A stretch of 64,000 nt of DNA from DUQW01 sp050953825. GTDB lineage: Bacteria; Bacillota_I; Bacilli_A; Acholeplasmatales; Acholeplasmataceae. Every line of letters starts with the position of its first letter. Position 1 is the first letter of the stretch. The stretch lies in assembly GCA_050953825.1 (NCBI GenBank), contig JBMNNF010000005.1, positions 62,001-126,000 on the forward strand. The letters are read 5' to 3'. Of the stretch, positions 7,788 to 17,398 are shown piece after piece. The notes under the pieces are model-generated. The model made no database searches. It was not told the DNA's origin and saw only the letters and a list, made by a program, of their open reading frames with translations. Both the position numbers and the translations under genes were made by a program.

Positions 7788-8548
7788 TTAAGCGCCTCTT
7801 TGGCATTTTGTTACTACTATTATGTTTAGTTGGATGTAACAACAAGCAAGAAGAAAAAGTAAAAATCAAGAAATTTTCCATATTAAAAGATACTATTTAT
7901 GAAACGGATGTGTACCATTTTATTACTAATAAGCCAGGTAGTAAGGTCGTAATTATCGGTGGAATTCATGGTGATGAGGTTGCTGGTTATAGTGCTGCGG
8001 AAAGATTATTAGAAGAGAATCCATTTGCTGGTGAAGTTTTATTAATCCCAAGGGCTAATATTTTAGCGACGCAGCTAAATGAAAGATATCCCGGAGCTCA
8101 AACTAAAGGAGTATATAAGGGCGTTACATACAGTGATTTAAACCGATGTTTACCAGGTAACGCTAATGGAACAATTACCGAAAAAATAGCACATGAATTA
8201 GTTACGGTAATTAAGGATTTTGAGCCGACGTACATAATAGATTTACATGAATCTTTGAGGAGTTATAAAGATTCAAGGCCTAAAATAGGTGATAGTTTAA
8301 TTTATTCTAATAAAGAAAGTGCATGGATTGCATTACAAATGTTAGAACATTTCAATGAAACATATTTGGAACCAGGTGATGTCGTTTTTAGACTTGACAG
8401 TAATGCTCCAAAAGGGAGTTTTAACAATTATTTTGGAAGTTTAGGATATATGACATTCACTATTGAAACAAATAGACAATTAAGATTAGAAAAAAGAATT
8501 ACTCAACAATTAGATTTGATTAAGACATTCTTTTATATAATTCAATAA
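7784..8548 (+). CDS. M14-like zinc hydrolase lipoprotein (succinylglutamate desuccinylase/aspartoacylase type)
   Basis: This 254-residue lipoprotein (lipobox CLVGC) is a second member of the hydrolase family encoded at 5983. Zinc ligands are H62 and E65 in GGIHGDEVAG and H155 in IIDLHES; E228 in FTIETNRQ is the likely catalytic residue. LNRCLPGNANGTITEKIAH closely parallels LNRAYPGVKNGTITEQIAY in the other copy, indicating duplication and divergence. It differs in membrane anchoring: a lipid anchor here, a transmembrane helix there. A surface hydrolase for gamma-glutamyl or N-acyl-glutamate compounds is the best guess. Confidence 0.8.
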   Translation: MIKRLFGILLLLLCLVGCNNKQEEKVKIKKFSILKDTIYETDVYHFITNKPGSKVVIIGGIHGDEVAGYSAAERLLEENPFAGEVLLIPRANILATQLNERYPGAQTKGVYKGVTYSDLNRCLPGNANGTITEKIAHELVTVIKDFEPTYIIDLHESLRSYKDSRPKIGDSLIYSNKESAWIALQMLEHFNETYLEPGDVVFRLDSNAPKGSFNNYFGSLGYMTFTIETNRQLRLEKRITQQLDLIKTFFYIIQ

Positions 8549-8563
8549 GAAAGGAGAGAAAGA

Positions 8564-11500
8564 ATGAGAAAAAGATTTGTATTTGTGGTATTTTTACTAC
8601 TTTTATTTGTAGTATCAGGTTGTACAAAAATTGAGTATACATTAGACGGACCAGCTACAGTTACACTTGAAGTTGGAGAAACGAAAAATGTTAACTTAAC
8701 GATTAGTCCATTAGACCAAGTTGGTGATGTTAAAGTGGTTGTTGATAAACCAACTGTTGTCAGAGTCACTTTGACAGATCAAACTTTAAAGGTTGAAGCG
8801 CTAACTGCTGGTACAGCAAAAATCACTTTAACTTTAGAAGATAAAAGTTTAGAGATTAATGTGACAGTTAATGCCGAAGCGATAATTGAAGAACCAGTTT
8901 ATGAAGAAAAAACGGTCTTACAATTACTACAAAGTGGTAAAAATAATGATAAGGTAAAAGTAACTGGTGTTGTTTTTGGTGTGGCTAATACCGGATTCTA
9001 TTTAGAAGATAGCGATACTGGTAAAATTTATGTTACTTTATCGGAAACCGCTGATCTTAAAGTTGGTGATAAGGTTGAGTTACAAGCTGAATATGGTTTA
9101 GTTGGAGGTTACCCAAGATTAAAAAATGCAAAAGTAGTAGAAAAACTTGGGACAGCGACTGAATATGGTAAACCAGTTACAGCAAAAACTATTCAGCAAT
9201 TACTTGCGTTAGATAGAACTACTAAAGTTGGAACATATGCCAATGTATTTGAAGTTACTGGAACAATCGTTAAAACTCCTGCGGGTTTCTATCAATTAGT
9301 TGATGAAGAAGCTAACAGTGTTCAATTTACAGCTCTTTCCAATGTATCTTTATTTGATGGTAAAGAAAACTCACGTTTCAAAGTTAAAGTTATCCTTCAT
9401 GATTTTAACTTGGTTACTAACAAATGGGAAGTCACCTTTGTTGGAACTGCAGCTGATATTGTTGCTAAACCAGTAACGTTAGAAGAACTTTTACCTAATA
9501 TTCAAGCGGATATCAATACACTACCTAAACATGTATATGGTAGATTGAATCTTCATACAGAACATCCAACACTACCATTTGTGACCTATCAATATTCAGT
9601 TGATACTAACGCTTATATGTCAATTCAAGATAATGTGGCTACTTTTGATATTGCGGCATTAAAGGCTGCTGACGCAGCTGATTTACCAGTAACATTAAAG
9701 GTTACTGCAGTTCAAGGAAACGAAACGAAAGTAATTAATTATCCAATTACTTTACATGCAATTAAAGAGAGAACTGTAACTGATCTTTTAGATAATTCTC
9801 CACAAGTTAACTATAGTTATGTTGTAGTAAAAGGTAGAGTTTTAGCACTTGCTAGAAACCAATCACTATCAATTCGTTCATTAATTATTGAGGATCCATT
9901 AACTAAAAAAACGACAACTGTTGATTTCTTTAACAATAACAAGGAAGGAGAAAACTATCTTTTAAATACATCGACAGAATTTAAAAATATTAAAGTCGGA
10001 GATGATGTTGTAGTTCATGCTCAATATCGCAATGTTTCTCGTTTCTCATTATTAAACATCAGTAATATTGAAGTAGTATCATCTGGAAACATAGTTGAAC
10101 ATGATTATGAGAACGCTTATGTATTAAGTAGTGCTGAAAGTTATGAGGAACTTGGTGGCAATTTAGATCAATATTTAAATAAGTTAGTTAAATTTGAAAA
10201 ACCTTATTTTGCATTTTCAACATCAGGTGTACCAACTCAAACTAACTGGGTTAGAATTTTCCATAATGATGAAGTTCAAGTCTATGATAAATCAGTAAAT
10301 AAACGATATTTTGCATTTTTAATTGCAGCTCAATCAGAAAACTTAGAAAACGATAAATGGACTGATTGGTTTGAAATTCCATTTGTTGCTGGACCAGCAG
10401 TTCAAGCTAATGTTTCAATTTATGCCTATGCATTATATGTATCGGATACATATTTAGCATTTGTAATTCCTTCTTTAGATGAGATACTGTTTACTTTAGC
10501 AGATAGAGTGGATAAATTATTAGACGCTCAAATTCCAGTAAGTATTGAATCGGGTGAAACCGTTGATTTAAATAAACACGAAGATTTAGTCACTGGTGGA
10601 ATTACTTGGTCAGTTGATAAGCCACTTATTGATTTAGAAACTGGTCTTGTTGCTGAAGTTTCAGAAACTACAACAGTAAAACTAACTGCCAAATTTAATG
10701 ACGGTGAAAAAGATGTTACTTTAACTAGAGAAATTTCTATTTTATTACCTAAGACACATACAGTTAGTGAGTTATTAACATCGGCTGAAAATGGACAAGT
10801 ATTAAGAGCCAGCGGTCATTTTATTGGTTACTTCAGTGATGGTAATAAAAACGGAGTTAGAGGTTTAATTTTAAAAGATAAAGTCACTAGTGATGTTGTC
10901 TTGATTAATGATGCTAACGATTTATTTGGTGCCTATGGTGAAACATTAATTAATGAAGTTGCACCAAGAGTCGGAGATGAACTATATATTAGAGGTACCT
11001 TCAGTATTGCTGGTGAACCAGTTAGAAAAGAGTTTATTGTCGATGCTAATACCGAATTAAAGATTGTATCAAGTGGGAACACATTGTTATGGCCAGAAGC
11101 ATCAATGGTTGTTATTCAAAACCAAGAACAAATGGTGGCATTCTTCACTAATCCAATCGTTGGTAAAATAATCAAATTTGTTGGTACTGAAGAAATACCA
11201 TTCGCCTTTGGTGGATCGACAAATAACCCACTACCGACTATGAACCACAAATTCTTCTATAATACAGAAGCCACTAAGAATGATGATGTTAAATATCCAG
11301 ATGCAGCGGGCAAAGTTGTTTCGTTTAAGAATGCTCACAATCAACCTAATGCTGGTGAAAAATGGTGGGTAGACTTATTTGATTTACCAGATAACTCATT
11401 TATTGGACCAACCTCATCAAATCCACCAATTGTTAGATATGGAACATTCTACGGCATTTATTCAGCTCAAACTAGTACATATCATCAAATGAACTTTGTT

Positions 11501-12613
11501 AATGTTGACAACTTTAATGTTCCACGTATTGGGGCAATTAGACGTATTTTAACCGAAAATATGCCAACGGCTACTGCTCCAGGTGAAACAGTGACATTAA
11601 CGAAATCAATTCCAAATTTAGTTGATACTATTCAATGGAGTATTGATAATCCTTTAATTAATTTAGATACAGGACTTGTATCCAATGTCACTGAAATGAC
11701 TAATGTTACATTAACAGCATCATTTACTGATTTTGGCAAAGCTAAAACATTAGAATTCCAAGTTTCCATTGTTCCTGCTGAAGTACCAGTCTTAAGTATT
11801 AGTGATGTTTTAACGTCATCTAATCCTGGTGATTCAGTTAAGGTAAAAGGCGTTGTAGCGGGATTCCATTGGAATGGTTCTAGTACTAGAACTGATACTT
11901 CGCATGGTATTATTTTAAAAGATCCGGCTAATAATAATGTTATGTATCTTACAGGATTACATAGTACATATGGTGATGCGGTAGGTACCTATACAGTCGG
12001 CGAAACTCCTTTAGCAATCGGTGATGAAATTGAGTTAACCGCCAACTATGTAGTGAGTGATGCATCAGGATTAACTGGTAGAAAAGAATTAAATATTACT
12101 GGTGTGGATTCGGCACAAATTAAGGTGTTAAATACTGGTGTCGCTAGAACATGGAATTTAGAATCAGCACAAGTTATTTCTTCCAATGCAGATTTATCAA
12201 CTTTAGCAGAAACTTTAGAATATGGTAAACTTTACAAACTTTCTGGAGCTTTCGGTTTTAGAGGTTCGGCTACTAGTTATGGAACAGGAATTAACTTCGT
12301 TCCGGGATATGTCTTTACGGCAGCAAATGACTACAATCACACAGCAACATGGGCTGATAGACCACAAAGATTTAGTTTCAAGTTTGATGGTAACGCTTAT
12401 AATTTAGGTGAAAATTGGTGGGAAACTAAATTAAATGTGACAGCTGAAAATTACGGTGGAACAGCTAGTGATGGTCACAAGTATAATGAAGATAGTTATA
12501 TTTATTTCATAGTCGGTTCGGCACTTCCAAAAGCAACAATAAACTTTGGTTATATCCAATTGGCAGTATTAGATCCTTCATGGATTAGCGCAACAAGAAT
12601 CCTTGCTTCATAA
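8564..12613 (+). CDS. Giant modular lipoprotein with Ig-like and OB-fold-like repeats
   Basis: This 1349-residue surface lipoprotein (lipobox VVSGC) starts with a Big-type Ig-like domain (about 22-108). OB-fold-like units follow, each opening with a helix such as TVLQLL, TIQQLL, TVTDLL, TVSELL or SISDVL (about 117, 209, 404, 732, 1079), then a VKVTGVV-type strand, a LxLEDxxT strand and a VGDxV/IxL strand. Three units carry a further module with a QEQ-L-like helix and KLVKF-type strand (about 519, 848, 1203). Ig-like linkers with PLIDLETGLV or PLINLDTGLV lie at about 684 and 1026. No catalytic motif is seen. Binding of a polymer or surface scaffolding is plausible. It closes the ggt transcription unit. 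Confidence 0.75.
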   Translation: MRKRFVFVVFLLLLFVVSGCTKIEYTLDGPATVTLEVGETKNVNLTISPLDQVGDVKVVVDKPTVVRVTLTDQTLKVEALTAGTAKITLTLEDKSLEINVTVNAEAIIEEPVYEEKTVLQLLQSGKNNDKVKVTGVVFGVANTGFYLEDSDTGKIYVTLSETADLKVGDKVELQAEYGLVGGYPRLKNAKVVEKLGTATEYGKPVTAKTIQQLLALDRTTKVGTYANVFEVTGTIVKTPAGFYQLVDEEANSVQFTALSNVSLFDGKENSRFKVKVILHDFNLVTNKWEVTFVGTAADIVAKPVTLEELLPNIQADINTLPKHVYGRLNLHTEHPTLPFVTYQYSVDTNAYMSIQDNVATFDIAALKAADAADLPVTLKVTAVQGNETKVINYPITLHAIKERTVTDLLDNSPQVNYSYVVVKGRVLALARNQSLSIRSLIIEDPLTKKTTTVDFFNNNKEGENYLLNTSTEFKNIKVGDDVVVHAQYRNVSRFSLLNISNIEVVSSGNIVEHDYENAYVLSSAESYEELGGNLDQYLNKLVKFEKPYFAFSTSGVPTQTNWVRIFHNDEVQVYDKSVNKRYFAFLIAAQSENLENDKWTDWFEIPFVAGPAVQANVSIYAYALYVSDTYLAFVIPSLDEILFTLADRVDKLLDAQIPVSIESGETVDLNKHEDLVTGGITWSVDKPLIDLETGLVAEVSETTTVKLTAKFNDGEKDVTLTREISILLPKTHTVSELLTSAENGQVLRASGHFIGYFSDGNKNGVRGLILKDKVTSDVVLINDANDLFGAYGETLINEVAPRVGDELYIRGTFSIAGEPVRKEFIVDANTELKIVSSGNTLLWPEASMVVIQNQEQMVAFFTNPIVGKIIKFVGTEEIPFAFGGSTNNPLPTMNHKFFYNTEATKNDDVKYPDAAGKVVSFKNAHNQPNAGEKWWVDLFDLPDNSFIGPTSSNPPIVRYGTFYGIYSAQTSTYHQMNFVNVDNFNVPRIGAIRRILTENMPTATAPGETVTLTKSIPNLVDTIQWSIDNPLINLDTGLVSNVTEMTNVTLTASFTDFGKAKTLEFQVSIVPAEVPVLSISDVLTSSNPGDSVKVKGVVAGFHWNGSSTRTDTSHGIILKDPANNNVMYLTGLHSTYGDAVGTYTVGETPLAIGDEIELTANYVVSDASGLTGRKELNITGVDSAQIKVLNTGVARTWNLESAQVISSNADLSTLAETLEYGKLYKLSGAFGFRGSATSYGTGINFVPGYVFTAANDYNHTATWADRPQRFSFKFDGNAYNLGENWWETKLNVTAENYGGTASDGHKYNEDSYIYFIVGSALPKATINFGYIQLAVLDPSWISATRILAS

Positions 12614-12635
12614 CATAAAATAAGAAATCTCAGAT

Positions 12636-12659
12636 ATAGGGCGGCAAGTGCTGCCCTAT
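12636..12659 (+). terminator. Strong hairpin without U-tract after the giant lipoprotein gene
   Basis: ATAGGGCGGCA and TGCTGCCCTAT pair over about 9-11 bp with one G-T pair and a tight loop. No run of T follows, so it may be a processed mRNA 3' end or a weak or factor-assisted terminator rather than a classical one. Confidence 0.45.
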
Positions 12660-12700
12660 CCTGCTGGGTAATAAATTGTTAATTAAATATGCTCATAAAA

Positions 12701-12709
12701 TGATATAAT
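12701..12709 (+). promoter_or_regulatory. Extended -10 promoter of the murI-pgs operon
   Basis: TGATATAAT is a perfect extended -10 element located 15 bases before the murI start. A TTGTTA lies upstream (12676) but at 22 bases it is too far for a normal -35. This separates the synthesis operon from the ggt unit. Confidence 0.6.
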
Positions 12710-12723
12710 AGAGGGGAACAGAG

Positions 12724-13470
12724 ATGGCTATTACAATAGGTTTATTTGACTCAGGACTTGGTGGGTTGACAATATTAAGACATCTTCAAAAAACATATTC
12801 GAATGTAAATTATGTTTATGTTGCTGATTATGCATATAATCCATATGGAATAAAAGATTTTAAAGTGATTGAAGGAAGAGTTAAAGCGATATCAAAATTT
12901 CTAGAAAATAAATGTGATGTTATAGTAATTGCATGTAACACTGCGTCGATACACATCAATTCTATTAAATCGTCAAAAAAAATATTTGATATAATTTTAC
13001 CGACAGCTTATTATGCAATTGCTAAATCAAAGGGCCGTATTGGAGTGTTGGCTACTGATAAAACGATTCAATATGGCAAATATCAAGAAATAATTGAAAA
13101 AGCTGGACTAAAAGTAATTGCTGTAAAAGCTAGTGAATTTGTCGATATAATTGAATCAAATAAAATTGAAGAAGAAGGATCTTTCAAGATATATCAAGAA
13201 AAAATGCAACAACTAAAAGATGTTGATACAATTATTTTAGGGTGTACTCATTTTGAACTTATTAAGGATAAACTAAGAGAAATTGATGATACTAAAAACT
13301 ACATAACTAGCGGGACACCAATTGCTAGTTTACTTAAAGAATATATTAACAATGATAAACACCTAGGTAAAACTTGGATTTATTTAACCAAATCTAACGA
13401 ACATTTTATTAAAATGGTTGCTAATTTAAACATAAATTATGAATCAATTATGATAGAAGAAATTGAATAA
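12724..13470 (+). CDS. murI: Glutamate racemase
   Basis: This 248-residue cytoplasmic enzyme interconverts L- and D-glutamate without a cofactor. The substrate motif FDSGLGGLT is at the N-terminus and both catalytic cysteines are present, in VIACNTAS (about residue 73) and LGCTHFEL (about 178). It is the first gene of the operon that also carries pgsB, pgsC and pgsW, which suggests its job here is to supply D-glutamate for gamma-PGA rather than, or as well as, for peptidoglycan. The SD GAGGGG lies about 8 bases before the ATG. Confidence 0.93.
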   Translation: MAITIGLFDSGLGGLTILRHLQKTYSNVNYVYVADYAYNPYGIKDFKVIEGRVKAISKFLENKCDVIVIACNTASIHINSIKSSKKIFDIILPTAYYAIAKSKGRIGVLATDKTIQYGKYQEIIEKAGLKVIAVKASEFVDIIESNKIEEEGSFKIYQEKMQQLKDVDTIILGCTHFELIKDKLREIDDTKNYITSGTPIASLLKEYINNDKHLGKTWIYLTKSNEHFIKMVANLNINYESIMIEEIE

Positions 13471-13491
13471 CAGAAATTGAGGATAGGGTTC

Positions 13492-14115
13492 TTGAAGAAA
13501 AAAATTATTAAATTGATAAATGTTATATTATTAATTGTAGCTAGTTTATTTTTTTCTTCATGTAAGAACTCCGTTGTTAATGAACCGATAGACACTAGCG
13601 TTTTTCCAGACGCTTTTTCAGGTATCATTAACAACAAAAAAGTTTATGTTACATCATTTGGTCAATCAATTGACATTGAAGATATTATTCGAGAACTAGA
13701 TGCTTTAAATGTTAGTTATACACGAAATAATTATTTGGAAAATGATGATATCGCTAATGATTCGGTTGTAATTATGGTAATTGGTTGTAGTATTAAAGGT
13801 CTTCAGGAAGCTGGAACATCAGTTGAAGCTGAATCTGTTCGTGCCCAAAAGATTATTAATTCAAAAGATGATAAAAATTTAATTTTAATTGCATTTCATA
13901 TTGGTGGTGTCGAAAGACGTGGTCGTACTAGTGATGGTCTAATTAGTAGTGTAATGAATCATACTGATTTTAATATTTTTTATAAACCAGGTGATTATGA
14001 TGGGTATCTCTCAACAATATCTAGTAAAAACAATATACCGATGTATGGTTATGAATTTCCTAGTCAGTTACTTCAAACAATCAAAAAGATAACGATAGGG
14101 GATGATGAATCATGA
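13492..14115 (+). CDS. DUF6305-like lipoprotein, copy 2
   Basis: This lipoprotein of about 207 residues has lipobox FFSSC and shares the layout of the protein at 7152: KVYVTSFGQSIDIEDIIREL corresponds to KLYLTTAGQADLNIVENIL, VIMVIGCSIKGLQEAGTS to VILVIGASGKGLGDAGTN, and IAFHIGGVERRGRTSDG to VVHVGGEGRTGAQS. I chose the TTG at 13492 because GAGG lies 9 bases upstream and it begins a clean signal peptide; a TTG at 13477 would add five residues and lacks a good SD. The gene overlaps pgsB by 4 bases, so it is probably a structural or accessory part of the gamma-PGA export machinery. Confidence 0.7.
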   Translation: MKKKIIKLINVILLIVASLFFSSCKNSVVNEPIDTSVFPDAFSGIINNKKVYVTSFGQSIDIEDIIRELDALNVSYTRNNYLENDDIANDSVVIMVIGCSIKGLQEAGTSVEAESVRAQKIINSKDDKNLILIAFHIGGVERRGRTSDGLISSVMNHTDFNIFYKPGDYDGYLSTISSKNNIPMYGYEFPSQLLQTIKKITIGDDES

Positions 14116-15203
14116 CTGAAATAGTAATTTTAATACTGATTTTACTCTATATTGGATATCTTTTTTTTGAAAAATATTATCACAAAATGTTGCGGAAGAA
14201 AATCAAATATGTAATTCATGTCAATGGTATTCGCGGAAAGTCGACTACGTGCCGCTTAATTGATGCCGGTTTAAGAGAAGCGGGTTTTAAAGTTTTTACT
14301 AAAACAACTGGAACGATACCAACTATCATTAATGTTAGTAATGAAGTTAAAACATTAACAAGACTAGGACGAGCCAATATCATTGAACAATATAAAGTGT
14401 TAAGACAAGCAGCTAGAGAAGGTGCTGAAGTTTTAGTTATTGAATGTATGGCGATTACCCCTAAACTTCAAGCGTTGAGTGAAAGAATCTTAGATAGTGA
14501 TATTACTATTATTACTAGTGTATATCATGATCACTTGGATGTTATGGGAGAAACATTAGAGGAAATTGCTAAATCATTGTCTGAAAGTATCCCGGCACAA
14601 GCGGATTTAATTATCCCTGATGACCAATATTTAAGTATTTTTCAGGAAAGAGCTGATAAACTTCAAACTAGAATTCATTTTAAATCGATTTATGAAGGGG
14701 AAGATACTTTTAAAACGTTTAGAGAAAATATTGAACTCGCATTAAAAGTAGCCGATATATTGAATATTGACCAAGACATATTCTTAAAAGGTTTTTCAAA
14801 TTATCATCCTGACACGGGAGCATTTTCCATTTATAAATACCGCGATATGTATGTTTTTAATGGATTTTCTATCAATGATCCTGATTCTATAAAAAGAGTG
14901 TATAATGAAAACCAAGAAAAATATAATGACTCGAAATTTTCAATTTTAATTAATTTTAGAGATGATAGACAATCAAGAACAATTCAACATTTAGAAATGT
15001 TAAAAGAATTAAAATTTAATAATTTATATGTCATGGGAACTAATACTCGTTATGTAATAAACAAATTAAAGAAAGCTAATATTAAGGCTGAATTATACAA
15101 TAAAAAGAATCCTATAAACGATAAATACTTATTTTTAATGGGCAACTATCAAGGTACAGAAGATATTATTAATATGTATAAGCAAGGAGAACAAATATTA
15201 TGA
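14112..15203 (+). CDS. pgsB: Poly-gamma-glutamate synthase subunit PgsB/CapB
   Basis: This 363-residue Mur-ligase-like amide ligase activates the carboxyl group of the growing gamma-glutamyl chain with ATP and adds glutamate. It has an N-terminal membrane helix (about 3-20) and then the P-loop GIRGKSTTCRLIDAG (about 40). It also has the family motifs TKTTGTIPT, EVLVIECMAI and TSVYHDHLDVMGETLEEIAK. It forms a membrane complex with PgsC, encoded next with a 4-base overlap. The length is slightly under the usual 390 or so. The assignment is firm. Confidence 0.93.
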   Translation: MTEIVILILILLYIGYLFFEKYYHKMLRKKIKYVIHVNGIRGKSTTCRLIDAGLREAGFKVFTKTTGTIPTIINVSNEVKTLTRLGRANIIEQYKVLRQAAREGAEVLVIECMAITPKLQALSERILDSDITIITSVYHDHLDVMGETLEEIAKSLSESIPAQADLIIPDDQYLSIFQERADKLQTRIHFKSIYEGEDTFKTFRENIELALKVADILNIDQDIFLKGFSNYHPDTGAFSIYKYRDMYVFNGFSINDPDSIKRVYNENQEKYNDSKFSILINFRDDRQSRTIQHLEMLKELKFNNLYVMGTNTRYVINKLKKANIKAELYNKKNPINDKYLFLMGNYQGTEDIINMYKQGEQIL

Positions 15204-15637
15204 TGGAAATTATCATTATTGGAATTCTATTAAGCATCATTTTTTATGAATTAACAGGGATCTCACCAGGAGGGATTATCGTTCCTGGTATTTTAGTTTT
15301 ATATATAAACCAAGTTGATAGATTGATTTATACCGTAGCTATTAGCTTAATTACCGTAATGGTGGTGCGATTATTATCAATATATGTTTTGATCTATGGC
15401 AAAAGAAGATTTGCAATTATGATTTTAATTAGTGTTTTTTTACATATAGTTATTAGTTTTATTTTGAAATCATTATCAATTAGCTTATTTAATGTCTCCA
15501 TTATTGGTGTGACAATTAGTGGGTTAATTGCTAATGAAATGTATAAACAAAAAATTAGAAAAACACTACCTGCAATGATAATTGTAGTAACTTTACTCCA
15601 TATGATCACCTTGATTATAAAGGAAATTGGCTTATGA
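15200..15637 (+). CDS. pgsC: Poly-gamma-glutamate biosynthesis membrane protein PgsC/CapC
   Basis: This 145-residue protein is almost entirely hydrophobic with about four or five membrane helices. The early segment ELTGISPGGIIVPGILVLY is the conserved CapC signature. It is the membrane partner of PgsB in the synthase complex. The length (about 145-150) is standard. It overlaps pgsB and pgsW by 4 bases on each side, indicating translational coupling of the three genes. Confidence 0.93.
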   Translation: MMEIIIIGILLSIIFYELTGISPGGIIVPGILVLYINQVDRLIYTVAISLITVMVVRLLSIYVLIYGKRRFAIMILISVFLHIVISFILKSLSISLFNVSIIGVTISGLIANEMYKQKIRKTLPAMIIVVTLLHMITLIIKEIGL

Positions 15638-16701
15638 ATACAAAGCATATAATATTAGGTTTATGGGCGGTTTTGTCTATTCTTGCAGTAGCAATTACTA
15701 ATACTAGCACTTCTCTTGGCCCATCAAAACATTATGAAGAAAAGAAGGAAGCGACCATATTAACTAAAAAAGCATTTGCAGAAATCAAGGAATATAAAAT
15801 GTCTTTAGGATTTCCCAATGTTGATGAAGATATCCATAATAGTGGTTTAATTGGTGAAAGATATACTCCTATTACAACTACACTCGGGATATTGGAATCT
15901 AAAAGAACTTCCACTAATCCTAATTTTGCTGCAGTAATTATTGACATGTTTGAAGAAGCTAAAATTAAAAAGGGTGATGAAGTTGTCGTGACTTTTTCAG
16001 GATCATTTCCAGCTTTAAATATTGCCGTAATGGCAGCGATTGAAGTCTTTGAGTTAAAACCATTAATTATGGCTTCAATTGGTAGTTCTAGTTACGGTGC
16101 AAATAATCCAGAATTTACTTATGTTCACATGAGTAATCACTTATATGAAACAGCAATTTTTTCTCATAAAATAGATTATGTATCATTAGGTGGAGCTAAT
16201 GATACTGGAAATGAATTTGAATCGACAATTAGGGAAAATTTACTAACCTATGTTAACTCATCCAACATTGATATTATTGAAATTGAAGACTTTAAAAAAA
16301 ATATTGATTATCGTTTTGATTTAATTAAACAACATGTTCCGAATTATAAGATGTTAATTAATGTTGGTGGAAATTTAATTTCTTTGGGAAGAGAAGAATC
16401 AAGTTTTTATCAAAAAAACGGATTAATTATACCTAGCATATCTAATGTATTTGTTAACAATGATAATAAAGGATTAATCCAAAAAACATTAGAAAAAAGA
16501 ATTCCAGTAATTCAATTATTAAATCTCAAGAGTTTAGCATACAAATATAGTATTCCTTACGACTCTGTAGATAATTTAGAAATTGGCAAAGGTGATGTCT
16601 ATTTTGAAAAAAAAGTTAATTTAATGATACCGATTATCACAGTTGTTTTAACTGGTATAATTATTGTGTTTTACTCATATTACTATAAAAGGGGGCAATG
16701 A
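15634..16701 (+). CDS. pgsW: Poly-gamma-glutamate system protein PgsW
   Basis: This 355-residue protein has a membrane helix at each end (about 5-25 and 330-347) and a large domain between, apparently outside the cell. Conserved-looking blocks include SLGPSKHYEEK, GLIGERYTPITTTLG, ATFSG-like VVTFSGSFPALNIAV and MASIGSSSYGANNPEFTYV. These match the PgsW family found beside pgsB and pgsC in bacteria that lack the Bacillus-type PgsA/CapA. No capA-like gene is present here, so this is the PgsW type of gamma-PGA system. Its biochemical role is not established. Confidence 0.85.
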   Translation: MNTKHIILGLWAVLSILAVAITNTSTSLGPSKHYEEKKEATILTKKAFAEIKEYKMSLGFPNVDEDIHNSGLIGERYTPITTTLGILESKRTSTNPNFAAVIIDMFEEAKIKKGDEVVVTFSGSFPALNIAVMAAIEVFELKPLIMASIGSSSYGANNPEFTYVHMSNHLYETAIFSHKIDYVSLGGANDTGNEFESTIRENLLTYVNSSNIDIIEIEDFKKNIDYRFDLIKQHVPNYKMLINVGGNLISLGREESSFYQKNGLIIPSISNVFVNNDNKGLIQKTLEKRIPVIQLLNLKSLAYKYSIPYDSVDNLEIGKGDVYFEKKVNLMIPIITVVLTGIIIVFYSYYYKRGQ

Positions 16702-16702
16702 T

Positions 16703-17398
16703 ATGTATACAATTTATTTTGTAGAAGATGATGACTCAATTTATGATTTAATAGCGGCAACACTACAAGTGGCAGAATATAAGGCTGTCGGATTTAAAAA
16801 TCCTAAAGTTTTATTAGAAACAATTAATGAAGAAACACCTGATTTATTAATTCTGGATTTGATGCTTCCATATATGAGTGGCTATCAAGTTTTAGAAAGA
16901 CTAAATCAAAAAGGTTTTTTAAAGAAGTTTCCAGTTATTATTTTATCAGCTAAGTCAACAGAATTAGATAAAGTGAAAGGATTAGACTTAGGGGCATGTG
17001 ATTATATTACTAAACCATTTGGAGTGTTAGAATTTCTCTCAAGAATCAAGGCGGCTTTAAGAAGAAGTGAGGTTTCAATTAAAAGAAATGAGCCGATTAT
17101 TTGTGATGAATTAATGTTAGATATAAATACAAGAACCTTTCAAATTAACTGTAATATTGTTGGTTTAACAGTTAAAGAATTTGAAATTATACATTTAATG
17201 ATGAGTAACAAAAATAATGTTATTACAAGAGAGGAATTTTTAAACTTAATTTGGGGTTATGAAGATGAAGTAGAAACTAGGGCATTAGACATGCATATTA
17301 ATAATTTAAGAGCGAAGATAGCTGATCACACAGACAAATCGTATATTGAAACTGTTAGAGGAATTGGGTATATTTTGAAAGTTAGCAATGAGAAATGA
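16703..17398 (+). CDS. OmpR/PhoB-family response regulator
   Basis: This 231-residue regulator has a receiver domain (about 1-115) with acidic pocket EDDD at 8-11, phosphoacceptor D52 in LLILDLMLP, and the TKPF lysine loop. A winged-helix DNA-binding domain follows (about 135-228) with EFEIIHLMM, LDMHINNLRAKI and ETVRGIGYIL. The ATG at 16703 is chosen because GGGGG lies 7 bases upstream and it gives the canonical MYTIYFVEDD start; it lies 2 bases after the pgsW stop. It partners the kinase encoded next (11-base overlap). Autoregulation and control of the gamma-PGA genes are likely but unproven. Confidence 0.92.
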   Translation: MYTIYFVEDDDSIYDLIAATLQVAEYKAVGFKNPKVLLETINEETPDLLILDLMLPYMSGYQVLERLNQKGFLKKFPVIILSAKSTELDKVKGLDLGACDYITKPFGVLEFLSRIKAALRRSEVSIKRNEPIICDELMLDINTRTFQINCNIVGLTVKEFEIIHLMMSNKNNVITREEFLNLIWGYEDEVETRALDMHINNLRAKIADHTDKSYIETVRGIGYILKVSNEK

